Shown: piece by piece, positions 34,218 through 45,065 of the stretch
Layout: each line of letters starts with the position of its first letter
How positions within the stretch are numbered: position 1 is the first letter of the stretch
Assembly: GCA_965153455.1 (NCBI GenBank)
Contig: OZ234502.1
Span: 12,741,495-12,805,494, forward strand
Direction: 5' to 3'
Source of the DNA: Sphagnum compactum
Lineage: Eukaryota > Bryophyta > Sphagnopsida > Sphagnales
DNA length: 64,000 nucleotides
Position numbers and translations under genes: made by a program
The notes under the pieces: generated by a model
Database searches by the model: none
Told to the model about the DNA's origin: nothing
The model's input: only the letters and a program-made list of their open reading frames with translations

Positions 34218-34484
34218 TGTCATGGCCTAGGATATTTTGGGATACTTTTGGCAATGTCATGTCCTAGGATATTTTGGGATACTTTTGGCAATGTCATGTC
34301 CTAGGATATTTTGGGATACTTTTGGCAATATCATGGCCTAGGATATTTTGGGACTAGTATGGCTCAGGGTTATAAAAGGAGATAGTCTGGGGAACAACCC
34401 TTTAGCAGATCAACACCAGTTGATGGATCAATAAAGCTTGTCTTGTCTTGTAATTCTCCACTTGTTTGTAGTCGGTCCATAACA
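34218..34484 (+). repeat. 3' LTR, 267 bp
   Basis: Starts TGTCATGGCC and ends ATAACA, next to the right-hand CAATA at 34485-34489. It contains three full 37-bp U3 units and a partial fourth, TATAAAA at 34371-34377 and AATAAA at 34430-34435 as a likely polyadenylation signal. The last 77 bases (34408-34484) have no counterpart at the 5' end of the element. Confidence 0.9.
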
Positions 34485-35059
34485 CAATATGGCATCAATT
34501 TAATAATATAAAAAATCCATTGATTTGGTGGGCTTAGCTTACTTGTCAATATGCAGAAAGTTACAAACTATCTAACAAAGAAAGGATTTGATGATAAATT
34601 AAGTAACTTGAAACCTCCATTTGCTTACTTTCAATATCCTCAAAGCTATTTGGTAGCACACATAATTTTCATTCCCCATGCCATGACCTTGCCAAGGTAA
34701 ACCTTAAACGCTAATGTATAAAGTGCTTAAGCTACATATTACGTACTTTATTAGCCAAAACATGTGCGGACAAATTCAAACTAAGCACTACAACTACTAC
34801 CCAACACCGAACTACTAGCCAAAAATTAGCAATTGCAAAGGGCAAACTTGGTTTGAAAATTTTAACTTGAATATCTATGTGATGCATAAAATCATTTTGT
34901 GAAATTTTTAAACTTGTGAAAGCCATGGACTTTCAAAGTCACAACTTGTAAATTGTACTTTTAGATTTCATTTTCTTATGGACTTTGATATGATCCATTG
35001 ATTGATGTTGTGTGTGTTAAGGACTTGGAATTAGTTAGATATCATATCAAATAAGCTAA

Positions 35060-35075
35060 GGGGGGGGGGGGGGGG
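35060..35075. repeat. Poly-G tract (16 G)
   Basis: A pure guanine run in AT-rich intergenic DNA. Such runs are prone to length error in sequencing and assembly, and can form quadruplexes. Confidence 0.9.
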
Positions 35076-38000
35076 ATTCATGCTAACAATGGTAGGGTTA
35101 TATTTATGGATTTTTCTATAGGCTAAAAAACATGGTTTTCCAAAAAGTCCATATTATATTGAAAGAAGATGTGGTTTAGGTGATTTTTGTATACATGTTT
35201 AAAGGAAGAGAAACTTTATGGGTGCCAATGATGACATGGAAAAAATACATCCAGCTTATTTATAATCTTAAACTAAAAAAGGAAAAATGACTCAAATTTG
35301 GGTTTTTTTAAAGATAGTCATGTGTGGCAAATTGGTCCACCCAACTATGCATCAATCTTAAATGCTCCAAAAACTTAATATTTAACATCAACAACTGTTA
35401 TTGAAATTATGTGACACCAAATATTCTTGCATGCAATATAATTGATATATAATATAATGCCCAAGAATACCCCTCTATGTTTTGCAACTTGAAATATCAT
35501 AGACTCAATTTAGTAAAAAAAGTTTCAGAGAGGTTCAATAATGGTGCAACTTATGTGCCACCATTTTGCCTTGTCATGACATGTTACCATTGGCATGTTG
35601 TTTAAGATAGCCATGTGAATTTTCCAAATGTTTTTATAAATCAAATCATTATAATGTACCTCATGAATTGTTAATAAGATCTTGGCCAATTTCATAAATT
35701 ACCTTTTGTGGGTTGTAAAATCTTAATTAGGTTGGAAAACAAGTGAAAATATTGTTTCTTTCTGCAAAAAAAGGTGTTTGATTTTTCCACTTACCCTACT
35801 AGCCTTGCAACCAATGGTTTTTTTAGTGGTGAATTCGCACTAAATTTCAAATTGGGTGAGAAAATATAACTATTTTTCGATTTTCTTCTCTTAATTTGGG
35901 GGTGTATTTTAAGAACTTTCATATGGTCTTTTGACCAAGCATTATCACATGCATTTGAATGAGGTTTCAATTAAATGAGTGAATAAATTGGGCCTCCAAT
36001 AGGTAAACCCAACAAAGGAAGGAGGTACAACCCCACCCTACCTTCTTTTTAAAGTGCACAAGTGAAGAAAGTTTTCAATATAAAATGACGCACCAAATGA
36101 GGCCGCAAGGTACAAACATTCTTAAAGTTAATGTCCTAAAGCAAGCTGGTGACTAAATGTGACCAAACATTTTAGGAGTGTCCCCTCACCCTTGGGTCTT
36201 ACCAATTGTAAAGTACAACATGAACATCAACATAAGCCTAAACACACACACAACATAAAGTAATAAGAACTAAAACATAAAACACATTATGTTTCCTATA
36301 TTTTATGAAGATGCATTATCACATGTGCATCCATCATTCAACAAATTCTCACACTTATCCTTGAAGCAACATTGAAGAGAAATTAATGTTGGGACTCTAG
36401 CTTGAAAGGTAGCACTAATGACAATCAAATTAAGTGTCATGTAACATGTGCTTAATCTATTATTTCCTATGTTCAATTTGAAGCAATGCATCTTCAAGAA
36501 ATGTGATGCATATCAACCTAAAATCAAGTCCACTTAGAAATATATACATTAAAAAGTAACACCATAGGAAGAAAACACAATCTATTGCAATTGCATAGGA
36601 TGTAAGTAATTCACTAATGAACAAACATTGTCAAAGGCCGTGAATAAACAATTCGCACTTTGTGTGCATTATCAAAATTGTCTACATAAGTGAATAAATT
36701 AGGCTAAGAATCATTTTGATGTCAATTTTAATCAGGAAATTGACATCAAGATGAATGACATACAAAATATACATATGCTTACAAAGATATACATTATAAA
36801 ATAAAACAATCAAATATACAATATTATATCTATTTTAAGGTGTAACATTTCATTAGCAGAGTTGGAACAATTAAAAAATTGGAGTTGCAACAACAATCAA
36901 AAAAAAAATCAAGATTGTCAAAAATAGGGATAATGAACAAAGTTCCATGCGCATTGTCAAAATTGTTTGTGCAAATGAATTCATCAAACATGATATGGGA
37001 AAAGAACTTATCTCCAATACCCCAAGACAACCTAAAATAACCCAAGACCAAATATTAGCTTTACTAGGACAGTTAAAAGGTCACTTAACCCTATTCTAAA
37101 TATACAACATGGTTACTATGGCATTGTGTGAATAGGCAATGACCCTATTTCACCTCTAATGTAAGCTAATCAACCACTTGCTACCCCTAGTTTTAATGCA
37201 ATCTTGTTATTACAACCACAATGGCATATGAACAATCCATTAGATTAATCATCAACAATAACACAACCTATTGACATGGAAACTTGAGGGAAAAAACAAA
37301 GGTAAAAATATATTGGATTATCGATTTCAAAACTAAATAAATGTTTGGAGTGTGAGAGGTGCAAAACTACACCAATGACATAATAAACAATAAGGGAAAC
37401 ATCTCTTTACCAAAACCAAACTTTAACAACATAAATTCACTTCAAATTCCAAGGTATAAACGACTTCAAAGCTATTGGGTTAGATCTCCCCTAAACTACT
37501 TTGTTGTAGGCCAATGAATCTATATAACGTACAATGCTTCACACACACACACACACACACACAATATAGATCTCCCCCATCCTCTTCCCAAAATCCCCTA
37601 CTCACTTTAAATAACCAACCACTATCAAAATAAATGACAACTTCCACAAGTTCAGATTTTATTTCTTTTCCTAATTCCTTTCTTTTACCCACATTTTGTA
37701 GTTATTGCAATAGCTCCCCCTAAATCAAGGGAGGTTAAGTAAGCAAAATCAAATTTATTATCTAAATAACTCATAATTACTTGTTGTTACAGTACTTATA
37801 ATAGTTTCCTAACTATTATTCAGCCTTCACAATCCATGACAATTTGTGTCTAAAATGCATGAATATAATGTCCCGAATGTGATATCGACATCCCCCATCA
37901 TTAGCGAAAAATAAATAAAAATCTTAACATCCCCTAACATCATCCCACCATCCTCACCATCATCCATTGTTATCCCCATCATCCCCCAAGCCTAAACAAA

Positions 38001-38429
38001 ATGCTTCAAACCTAAAAATTACCAAGGATGCATATTTGAAATTTCCCTCACGTCCTAATGATGTTCCAAAAAAAAGATGTTAACAACCTTAAAAAATATG
38101 TTAATGCTTTCAAAGTCCAAAACGAAAAATCCAACAAAAATATAAATCATAAACATAAACTATAAAAACAATTATTTTGATTTCCTTAGTTTCAATTGTT
38201 TTTCAATGAAGGTTTTTTCAAATGTTGAAACATGGCTTCTAATTTTAACTAGATGTATAATCTTTTGCGTAACTTTTTTTGTAACATTTTGATAAGATTG
38301 ATCATCCTTGTAAAACCAAACATTATTCAACATAAAAGCAAGCAATATGAACAAATGAATACTAAGCAAATAATATCATGACATAACTTTTTGTTCTTGA
38401 ATGCATGGACACACTTCATGAGTTAGGTG

Positions 38430-38650
38430 TGAATATTTTTTTTAAAAGGTCCAAGCATCTTGTGAATGAGGGGTACAAACTTGTTGAATATTGGTATGTT
38501 CTTAATCAAACCCTTGGACTCCAATGGGTTAGATATGAATAAAAAAGAAAATGGAGGAGTCATCTTATGAATGATGGGTATAAAATCATTGAGTATTGGG
38601 ATGTTCCCATCCAGACCCCTAGACTCCAACATGTTGGGCAAACCTTGCCC
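38430..38650. repeat. Diverged tandem duplication, about 115 bp
   Basis: On the minus strand, two successive peptide-like blocks read LESRGLDGNIPILNDFIPII and LESKGLIKNIPIFNKFVPLI, each followed by HKM and PF. Similarity at the peptide level suggests an old tandem duplication of a once-coding unit. The source is not recognised. Confidence 0.5.
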
Positions 38651-41600
38651 CATCTCTACTATAATAGGAACTACCTAGTTGTGTTTGCCATACATGTTTG
38701 GTAAAACCTAAAACCATACATGCACGTCTACTATCTTAAGGCAATAATAAATTTTTATAACATAAAAAACAAAAATAATACAAACAAATTAATCAATTAA
38801 ACATTAATTTCATTATGATTTTTGTTCTTAATTATTAATCAAAGCCTTATTAAAGTTTTAAACATAACATCAAATTAATTTTTTAAATTATATCTCAAAA
38901 AATAATTTTACATTAAAATTTAATTTAATTTTAATTTACTTATTTTCAAATTGATGTGTTTTATTTTAATCAATTCTTACATAATATTTCAAATCAATTT
39001 TTTTAAAATCTCATTTTAATAAGATATAAAGGAATTGAAGCTAATTATTTGTATGTTTATCAAACAATTTCCATTTAAAAAATTAGTCATATGAATTTCT
39101 TTTACATTTCATTGTGATAACCCAAAAATAATAATGATAGAGAGGCATGATTAAATTAGTTACCCAACATTCATATTTTGAGAAGAAACCCAACAAGTAG
39201 ATGGGTATATATATAGTTTTCACTCCGTTTTCTAAATCATATTTTCCCATTTATCCAATGATTTTATGCACACCCGTCCCCACTATATTTTTCCCACACT
39301 TTTCAACATGGGGATCTCATAATCAATCGTCAAAATTAAGTACACAATAGGGGGGACCCATTGAGAGGAACATTATTTGTTTTAACTCACCTTCACATTC
39401 TTTGCCTTACATTGATAACCCACCCTACTTATGTTTTCCTTTTGTTGGTGGATGATACGCATGTAATAGCTCTTGCATTAGACGTGGTTTTTGTTTTTTT
39501 ACGATTGCAATAATAATTTTCAACATTAATGTTTTCAATGTAACCAACAAAGTGTGTAGCTTGATCTCCACAAGGTTGGACCATTTTATATCACTTCTTC
39601 TTAGATTTTTTACTTTTGACTAAAGTTTTTGTATTTTGGGCACACCAATGCAATCTAGATCATTCGTTAAATCATTTGTGGTTAAGGTTTTTCATGAGGA
39701 TCTTGAGACGATATTTAGTCTCCCTATGTTTATAGATGTTTAAACAACGTTTATGATGCTCTCATTGTGTTATGCCTAGCGCCTTGGCTACTTGCTTCAT
39801 ACAATGTTTCTGTCTCCAAGTATTTTGTAGCATTATGCTGAGTTCAATACTCATATCATAGTTACATTGGAAAAATTACGTGGTGCGAGATCTTTTGGTG
39901 GTTCTATCAATCACCTAGCTCATTGTCAGACCATTCTTCTTGCTTTTTTGGGCAGGGTCACCCTCCTTTTTGTAGTTCAAACTATTACCCCTACATTTTA
40001 GCATGTTGGGCACTGATTCCTCCTACACTTGTCATTTGTTTCAACAAGATGATCATCTATTTTTTTGGATGTAGTAACACATGTTGAGATTGACACCTCT
40101 TCATTCCAGATGACATTACGAGATACCCAAGCCCTGTTACCCCAAATTGTCCGTTTTCAGGTCCCACCCTTTGAAAGCCTAATGGATCAATCTTATCCCC
40201 AATTGCAGGCTTCTTTGGCGGATTGCCTACCGAACAAGAATTTGCTTTGCTTTTAATAAACATTCTTTTATATTCATGTGAAGATGTCTCCACTCATGTG
40301 TGGGTTTAAGGGCAAGTGTTTGGTTATTAGCTCATCCTACCACACTTGCATTTCGTTTATCCTCAACCCATTTTTTTACAACAATACGTATTCATTTTGG
40401 CTTGTCACATCCTATGGTTGCCCATCTTTCATAATGCTAGTGTGGTCATACCATTGATGATCTAGGTACCCATTTGCTTGGTGCCCTTACAGGAGCAAGT
40501 GTACATCAACCCCTGATACACTTTGGGATACTATCACAACTATTGTTTTGGAGAGTGGAACACATGTTCAAAGGAAGGTCTCCCACCTTTTCTCTCACCA
40601 CATCCAACAATGAATGGATATCCTTATCACCAGAGATAACTTTTGGACCTTGTTGGACATTGTCATAGATAATTTGACTCGCACATATATGGTGCAACGA
40701 GCATTGACGATGACAACATATGCAACAATGATGGCTACTCATGAATAGACACGATCATACGTTGAACGAACATTAGGCGATGACTTCATTCCCCTTGCTA
40801 TTGAAACGTATGGTGTCTTCATTCTAGTTTTGATTCATTTTTAATCACTTGTGCACAAATCACTATTGCACATCATCATTGGTCTTTTTTAATCCCCTCG
40901 ATGCTTGTTTTTTACTATCAACAACGCGTGTCCATAGCCCTACAATGTGCGCAAGCCATAGTGATTCTTCAATGGGTTGCTGCACTTGGTCAAGGTTCTT
41001 CATCTCTTCTACACATCATTGTTAGTGCACCTCCATCACTAGACGATTTGTGATAGATGATAGCTCTTTCGTCTTAGGTCTGTTTTGTTATCCTTGATTG
41101 TCATTTTGTAATCATGAGTCCTCTTTGCATAGGGTCTTTATTTGATTTTTGTTGATTGTTTGATTTTGATTTTGATTTTTTTTGGGTTGTGTCTAGTGTT
41201 CTCATTTGCATTATATTTTTGATAGAGGGGTTCCCATCCTTGATTTTATTTACATGGTTTTTTTTCGTATTAAGAAAGAAATGAAATAGTTAGGCTTGAA
41301 AATGAGGTAGTTATTTCTGAAATTGTCTTTGGAATGGTCCATGGACGACTATACAAAGGATTCCAAAAATCCCCCATATACCAGTTCCAATTACTCATCA
41401 CTGGAATTATACAATGTCCAATTCCATTAATGCCAAGCCCAAATGCCTATGTCCAAGTGCCCATACTCCCTTGTTGTTTCCATTCATTGGATGCTTTTCT
41501 TGTCATTTCTACTCTGAGCTAAAACTACTTTCAAGGGCTGCCAATTACTCAAAGAGTCACAGCCATATAATATATATCCTTCTGAGATGGATCCAATGAT

Positions 41601-43647
41601 GCAGATTTATCACTTGTAATTTGCTACAAAAACAAAAAGCTGTAAATCTTATGAAGGGATTATATTGCTGATGAAGGGTAGTCTCCCTCTTTGCATCAAT
41701 TGCATGTTTGCTTTGCACCACATGCATATGTGGGTTACAACTTTACATTATTATCATAATCTGGAATGGACACCAAGCAGATTTTGTAAGTGACATAATG
41801 TCACAGATGCACAGTCTGTGCCACTACATTCACCACCATTGCATGTTTGCTCTGCACACCATGTGCATGAACTATACTCTCCTAGTGCTTAATACATGTA
41901 GCATAAAGCCAGAGGGTGGGGGCATTACCAAAATAAGGGTGCACAAGGCAAGAGCTGAGTGCAAGTACCATTTCACAGGCTTTTCACAGTGAAAAAATCA
42001 ATGTGACCTTCATGAGAGCCAGAAACAGAGTATGGGATTGTAGAAGGGATTCTGATACTTAGGAGGTGTTTACAGGAGAGGCTAAGCAGAGAGTGTAGGA
42101 GAACGGATTTCCATGGGTTGTGGTCGCAAGAAAAAAGATAGAGAACCACAAAAAGAGCTGAAAGACCAGAGAGAAAACCTTAGCAGTGTTGCAACAATCC
42201 ATGATTTACATCCCCTTGATAGTAGGGGTTGCTTAGAAAATGAAGACAAGTAAAAGCAGAAGACTTGCAAAAACTTGAAAGCAAAGAGATGGATTCACCC
42301 ACACAAGAACAGTCTAAATCCAGAGGAGGATCCCAGAAGTAAACAGGGTGGTGAGGAGCTGCCATCATCACTTCCCTAAAGAAAATGAAAACAGAAAAAA
42401 AGAATTGTTAGAGAACTGCTATCTTCACTTCCCTAAAGAGAAATGAGAACGGGAAAAAAATGTTCAGTGTTTTTCGATTGCCACTGCTTACAATCTTCCA
42501 GAACATTTTGCATCTCACAAAGACTGAAGCTGTTGTCACAGCCAATCTGCCAGGAACATTTCGACTTTCAAATTCCGAAGAAAAGAGAAAAAGAATGTGA
42601 ACCTTGCAATACAGCAACTATGGAAAATACAATTTCATAATTTGCAATCAGTTTTCCCACATTGATTTCCATATGTACAAGTGCTAGATCTGCTACTACA
42701 ATTGTCAGTCACAGATGGAGAGATTCAATTCTGGTGAAGGCAGCCTTCAGATTAGCAGTTGTAAGTGTGGAAAAACCAGAAATTGAAAATAGACAATTTC
42801 ACAAGATCCAGTGATCCTATCTCCACACTACCCATCTTGCAGGATGGCAGAGATTCATACAGTTATGGAATCAGTTATGAGAGTCCAAAGCTTCATAATT
42901 GTCCAGAGTAGATCTGGTGGAGAAGGCAAAGAGCTGGAGCTTGTAATGGATACTGGGGACTCTACAGGAATTACAGGAAGAATTTGGTTATGATACCTGG
43001 AAATTAAGGCAGTCTGTGAGTCCAGAACAAAGGAAACTTCTTGTTGTTAGTCAAAAATGCAAATAATCCATACTCTACAAAAACAAAAACTCTTCAGCTC
43101 TTTGGTCCTTCACTGCATTCCACATCACCACCAGAAACAAGCATTGCAGAAGATTGTATCAAGCAGAGAATCAACATCCAGCAATAGGTTGACATTGACA
43201 GAACTCAAAGAACCAGCAATTGATTCTGCATTCATCCCCTCACCCACCCAAGTCCTAGACTCTCCAAGAAATGAGAGGAACTTGAAGGAATGAGCTTGCA
43301 AGAAGAAAATGAATACATGCTCAAATGTTGGACTACAAAAAAAATCCCTCAGAAAACAGAGACTGCAGCAATGATGGATCGATCAATGGATGGTCCTATT
43401 TCTACCAGTTTTCTTTTTCTCTATGGTTGAATATCCACCTACTACTACTACTACTGTCAGGAACTTCATGGGTTGAAATGAGAGGGAAATGTGAGAGCAG
43501 CTGGTCACTTCCCATGAGTTGAAGAACCCCCAAAAAGAATTGCAACCAAAAAGATGTTCTAATTGTGGCAAAATTGCAACAAAGGAAAACTGCTGATGAT
43601 AGAAAAACTCCAGAGTCAGGGGGGTGGGGAAAGAACATCCAGAACTC

Positions 43648-44091
43648 TCATTCTCCTCTTGCGAATGCCTTGAGGGGGAAGGTCTTGCCAATGCCGGTGA
43701 AGCTCTTGAAGTGGATCTTAGCATCTTGCTCTTTTTCCGTGGGTTCGGCGTCCGGATTCTCCAGTGAGATGTCGACGATGGATACCCAGAGCAAAAACTC
43801 CTTGGCCTTAACTCCTGTCAACTTCTTCAGCCGTCCCTTCTCCAAGTAGGCCGTGATATTCTCGCCATAGCTCACTTGCTTGGAGATCTTCTTAAATATG
43901 TGCTGTATTGCCTTCTTCTGCGTTATCCACACGTATCCACTCTCCTTTATGTGGCCGCACTCCACCACATTCTCCAACGGCAGCAAACCTCCCGGCAATC
44001 GAAACTCCTCGATCAGCTTGATCGCTTCCTCTAATGACGCCGGTCCCTTATCTACCCGCGCTTCCTCCTTCCCTGCCATCACCATCGCCAT
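43648..44091 (-). CDS. DUF538 family protein (SVB-like)
   Basis: A single-exon gene for 147 residues. DUF538 proteins are plant-specific, bind lipophilic molecules in some structural proposals, and include SVB, which affects trichome and growth traits in Arabidopsis. Visible hallmarks are LEEAIKLIEEFRLPGGLLPL near the N-terminus (about residues 21-40), SGYVWITQKKAIQHIFKKIS, LKKLTGVKAKEFLLWVSI and the closing KIHFKSF-GIGKTFPLKAFA. There is no obvious signal peptide. The start is the first ATG of the frame, and a second in-frame Met follows at residue 3. It is head-to-head with the plastid S17 gene, with 503 bases between start codons. Confidence 0.88.
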   Translation of the reverse strand: MAMVMAGKEEARVDKGPASLEEAIKLIEEFRLPGGLLPLENVVECGHIKESGYVWITQKKAIQHIFKKISKQVSYGENITAYLEKGRLKKLTGVKAKEFLLWVSIVDISLENPDAEPTEKEQDAKIHFKSFTGIGKTFPLKAFARGE

Positions 44092-44594
44092 CGCTTCTTC
44101 TTATTCTTCTTCTTCACCCCCGCCCCCCCCGCCCCCCCCGGGGAAGTTCAAACAACAACTACAAAACCGACAACACACAACACCCCCAATATCCCACCAA
44201 AAACCCTCAGAAAAAATTCCCAAAAAAATCCTCTTTGCAACTACAAAAAACCTGAGAAGTAACTTCCCAACGATTACTGATCGGTTTTGCGAGCAAAAAA
44301 TGATCGAAACTTCGAACTCGCGAGAAACCCGTGGAAGACAGAGACGGAGAGAGAGAGAAAAGAGTGAAGAGCGCCAAACCCTAGAATCAACGGCACGGTC
44401 GCGCGGAGGATGACATCAGCACTGTAGATGCGGATTGGTTTGCGACTTCCTTATCCGCAAGGAAGGAAGAAACACGGACAAGCAGCCACGCACGAGATCG
44501 CAAGAAGAAACAAGCACAGAATGCAAGCACGTTAACGGACACACAAGAACAACAGACGCAGTGCGGATCTTTCTCTTACGAGGGCGAGAGTACA
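44092..44594. promoter_or_regulatory. Divergent promoter region, DUF538 / RPS17c
   Basis: A 503-bp interval separates two outward-facing start codons, so promoter elements may be shared. It has a C-rich block at 44117-44143 next to the DUF538 start, a purine-rich GA tract at about 44338-44371 and CCAAACCCTAG at 44375-44385. No TATA box is obvious, as is common for plant housekeeping genes. Confidence 0.6.
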
Positions 44595-45065
44595 ATGGGG
44601 TCATCATCTGCACTGCTTTCGTCTCTTACAGCGGCTACAAACCGCCTCAGCCTCGCGTCTGCTTCTTCTTCTTCCTTCAATGGCTCCGCCAGATTGCTCG
44701 TCTCCAGAGGAGCTCCTCCTTCACTGGTCGTGGCTTCCCCCCCGCTGCCGCCACTGCAAATCCGAGCAATGAAGAAGATTCAAGGGAAAGTAGTTTGCGC
44801 CTCCAACGACAAGACAATTGCAGTAGAGGTGACAAGGATTGCGCCGCACAAAAAGTACAAAAAACGCATCAAAACCAGCAAGAAGTACCATGTGCACGAC
44901 CCAGACAACACATGTAAGGTGGGGGATATAGTGACAGTAGTCAAGTGTGCTCCTGTGAGCAAGAGCAAGTCGTTCGTCGTCGCGGAAGTGAAGACTGGAC
45001 GAACTCCTGCTACTCAATTGCCTGCTCCTGCGTTGCCTTCCTTTGAACCAGCTGCCTCTGCTTAG
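44595..45065 (+). CDS. RPS17: Plastid 30S ribosomal protein S17 (uS17c), nucleus-encoded
   Basis: Primary 16S rRNA-binding protein of the small subunit of the plastid ribosome. It is a single exon of 156 residues. The first 57 or so residues are rich in Ser, Ala and Leu and lack acidic residues, as expected of a chloroplast transit peptide. The mature part starts near MKKIQGKVVCASNDKTIAVE (residue 58) and contains RIAPHKKYKKRIKTSKKYHV, HDPDNTCKVGDIV and the S17 OB-fold ending. A Pro/Ala-rich tail follows. Its length fits plastid S17 precursors. The 3' flank contains a (CT)n run and TAGGGTTTAGGGTTT at 45428-45442. Confidence 0.95.
   Translation: MGSSSALLSSLTAATNRLSLASASSSSFNGSARLLVSRGAPPSLVVASPPLPPLQIRAMKKIQGKVVCASNDKTIAVEVTRIAPHKKYKKRIKTSKKYHVHDPDNTCKVGDIVTVVKCAPVSKSKSFVVAEVKTGRTPATQLPAPALPSFEPAASA

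Larger units (their letters stand above)
28119..34484 (+). mobile_element. Chromodomain Ty3/gypsy LTR retrotransposon, nearly intact coding
   Basis: A 6.4-kb element bounded by TGT...ACA and a perfect CAATA target duplication. In order it holds a 5' LTR truncated after its TATA box, a displaced 182-bp gag fragment, a leader with five 155-bp tandem units, gag (29512-30486), pol (protease, reverse transcriptase, RNase H, integrase, chromodomain; to 34217), a purine-rich tract and a 267-bp 3' LTR. Integrase lies after reverse transcriptase, which makes it Ty3/gypsy, and the C-terminal chromodomain makes it a chromovirus. Both long frames are open and the shared U3 sequence is nearly identical, so it inserted recently. 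The missing part of the 5' LTR and primer-binding site suggest this copy cannot replicate on its own. Codon-rich, GC-balanced coding sequence contrasts with the AT-rich flanks. Confidence 0.95.
34490..43647. other. 9-kb AT-rich gene-poor stretch
   Basis: No gene is recognised. The sequence is AT-rich with homopolymer runs (16 G at 35060-35075), an AC run at 37541-37562 and a diverged duplication near 38.4-38.65 kb. Between about 40.06 and 41.06 kb, less AT-rich stretches contain short open frames (for example 40065-40256) that look like decayed transposon coding sequence. From about 41.3 to 43.6 kb composition becomes more gene-like. That part may include the 3' untranslated region of the minus-strand DUF538 gene, but no exon can be assigned. 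Confidence 0.55.

Noticed and set aside
44435-44917. 160-codon plus-strand frame overlapping RPS17c
   Set aside because: It is in a different frame from the clear S17 protein, which has the conserved domain and transit peptide.
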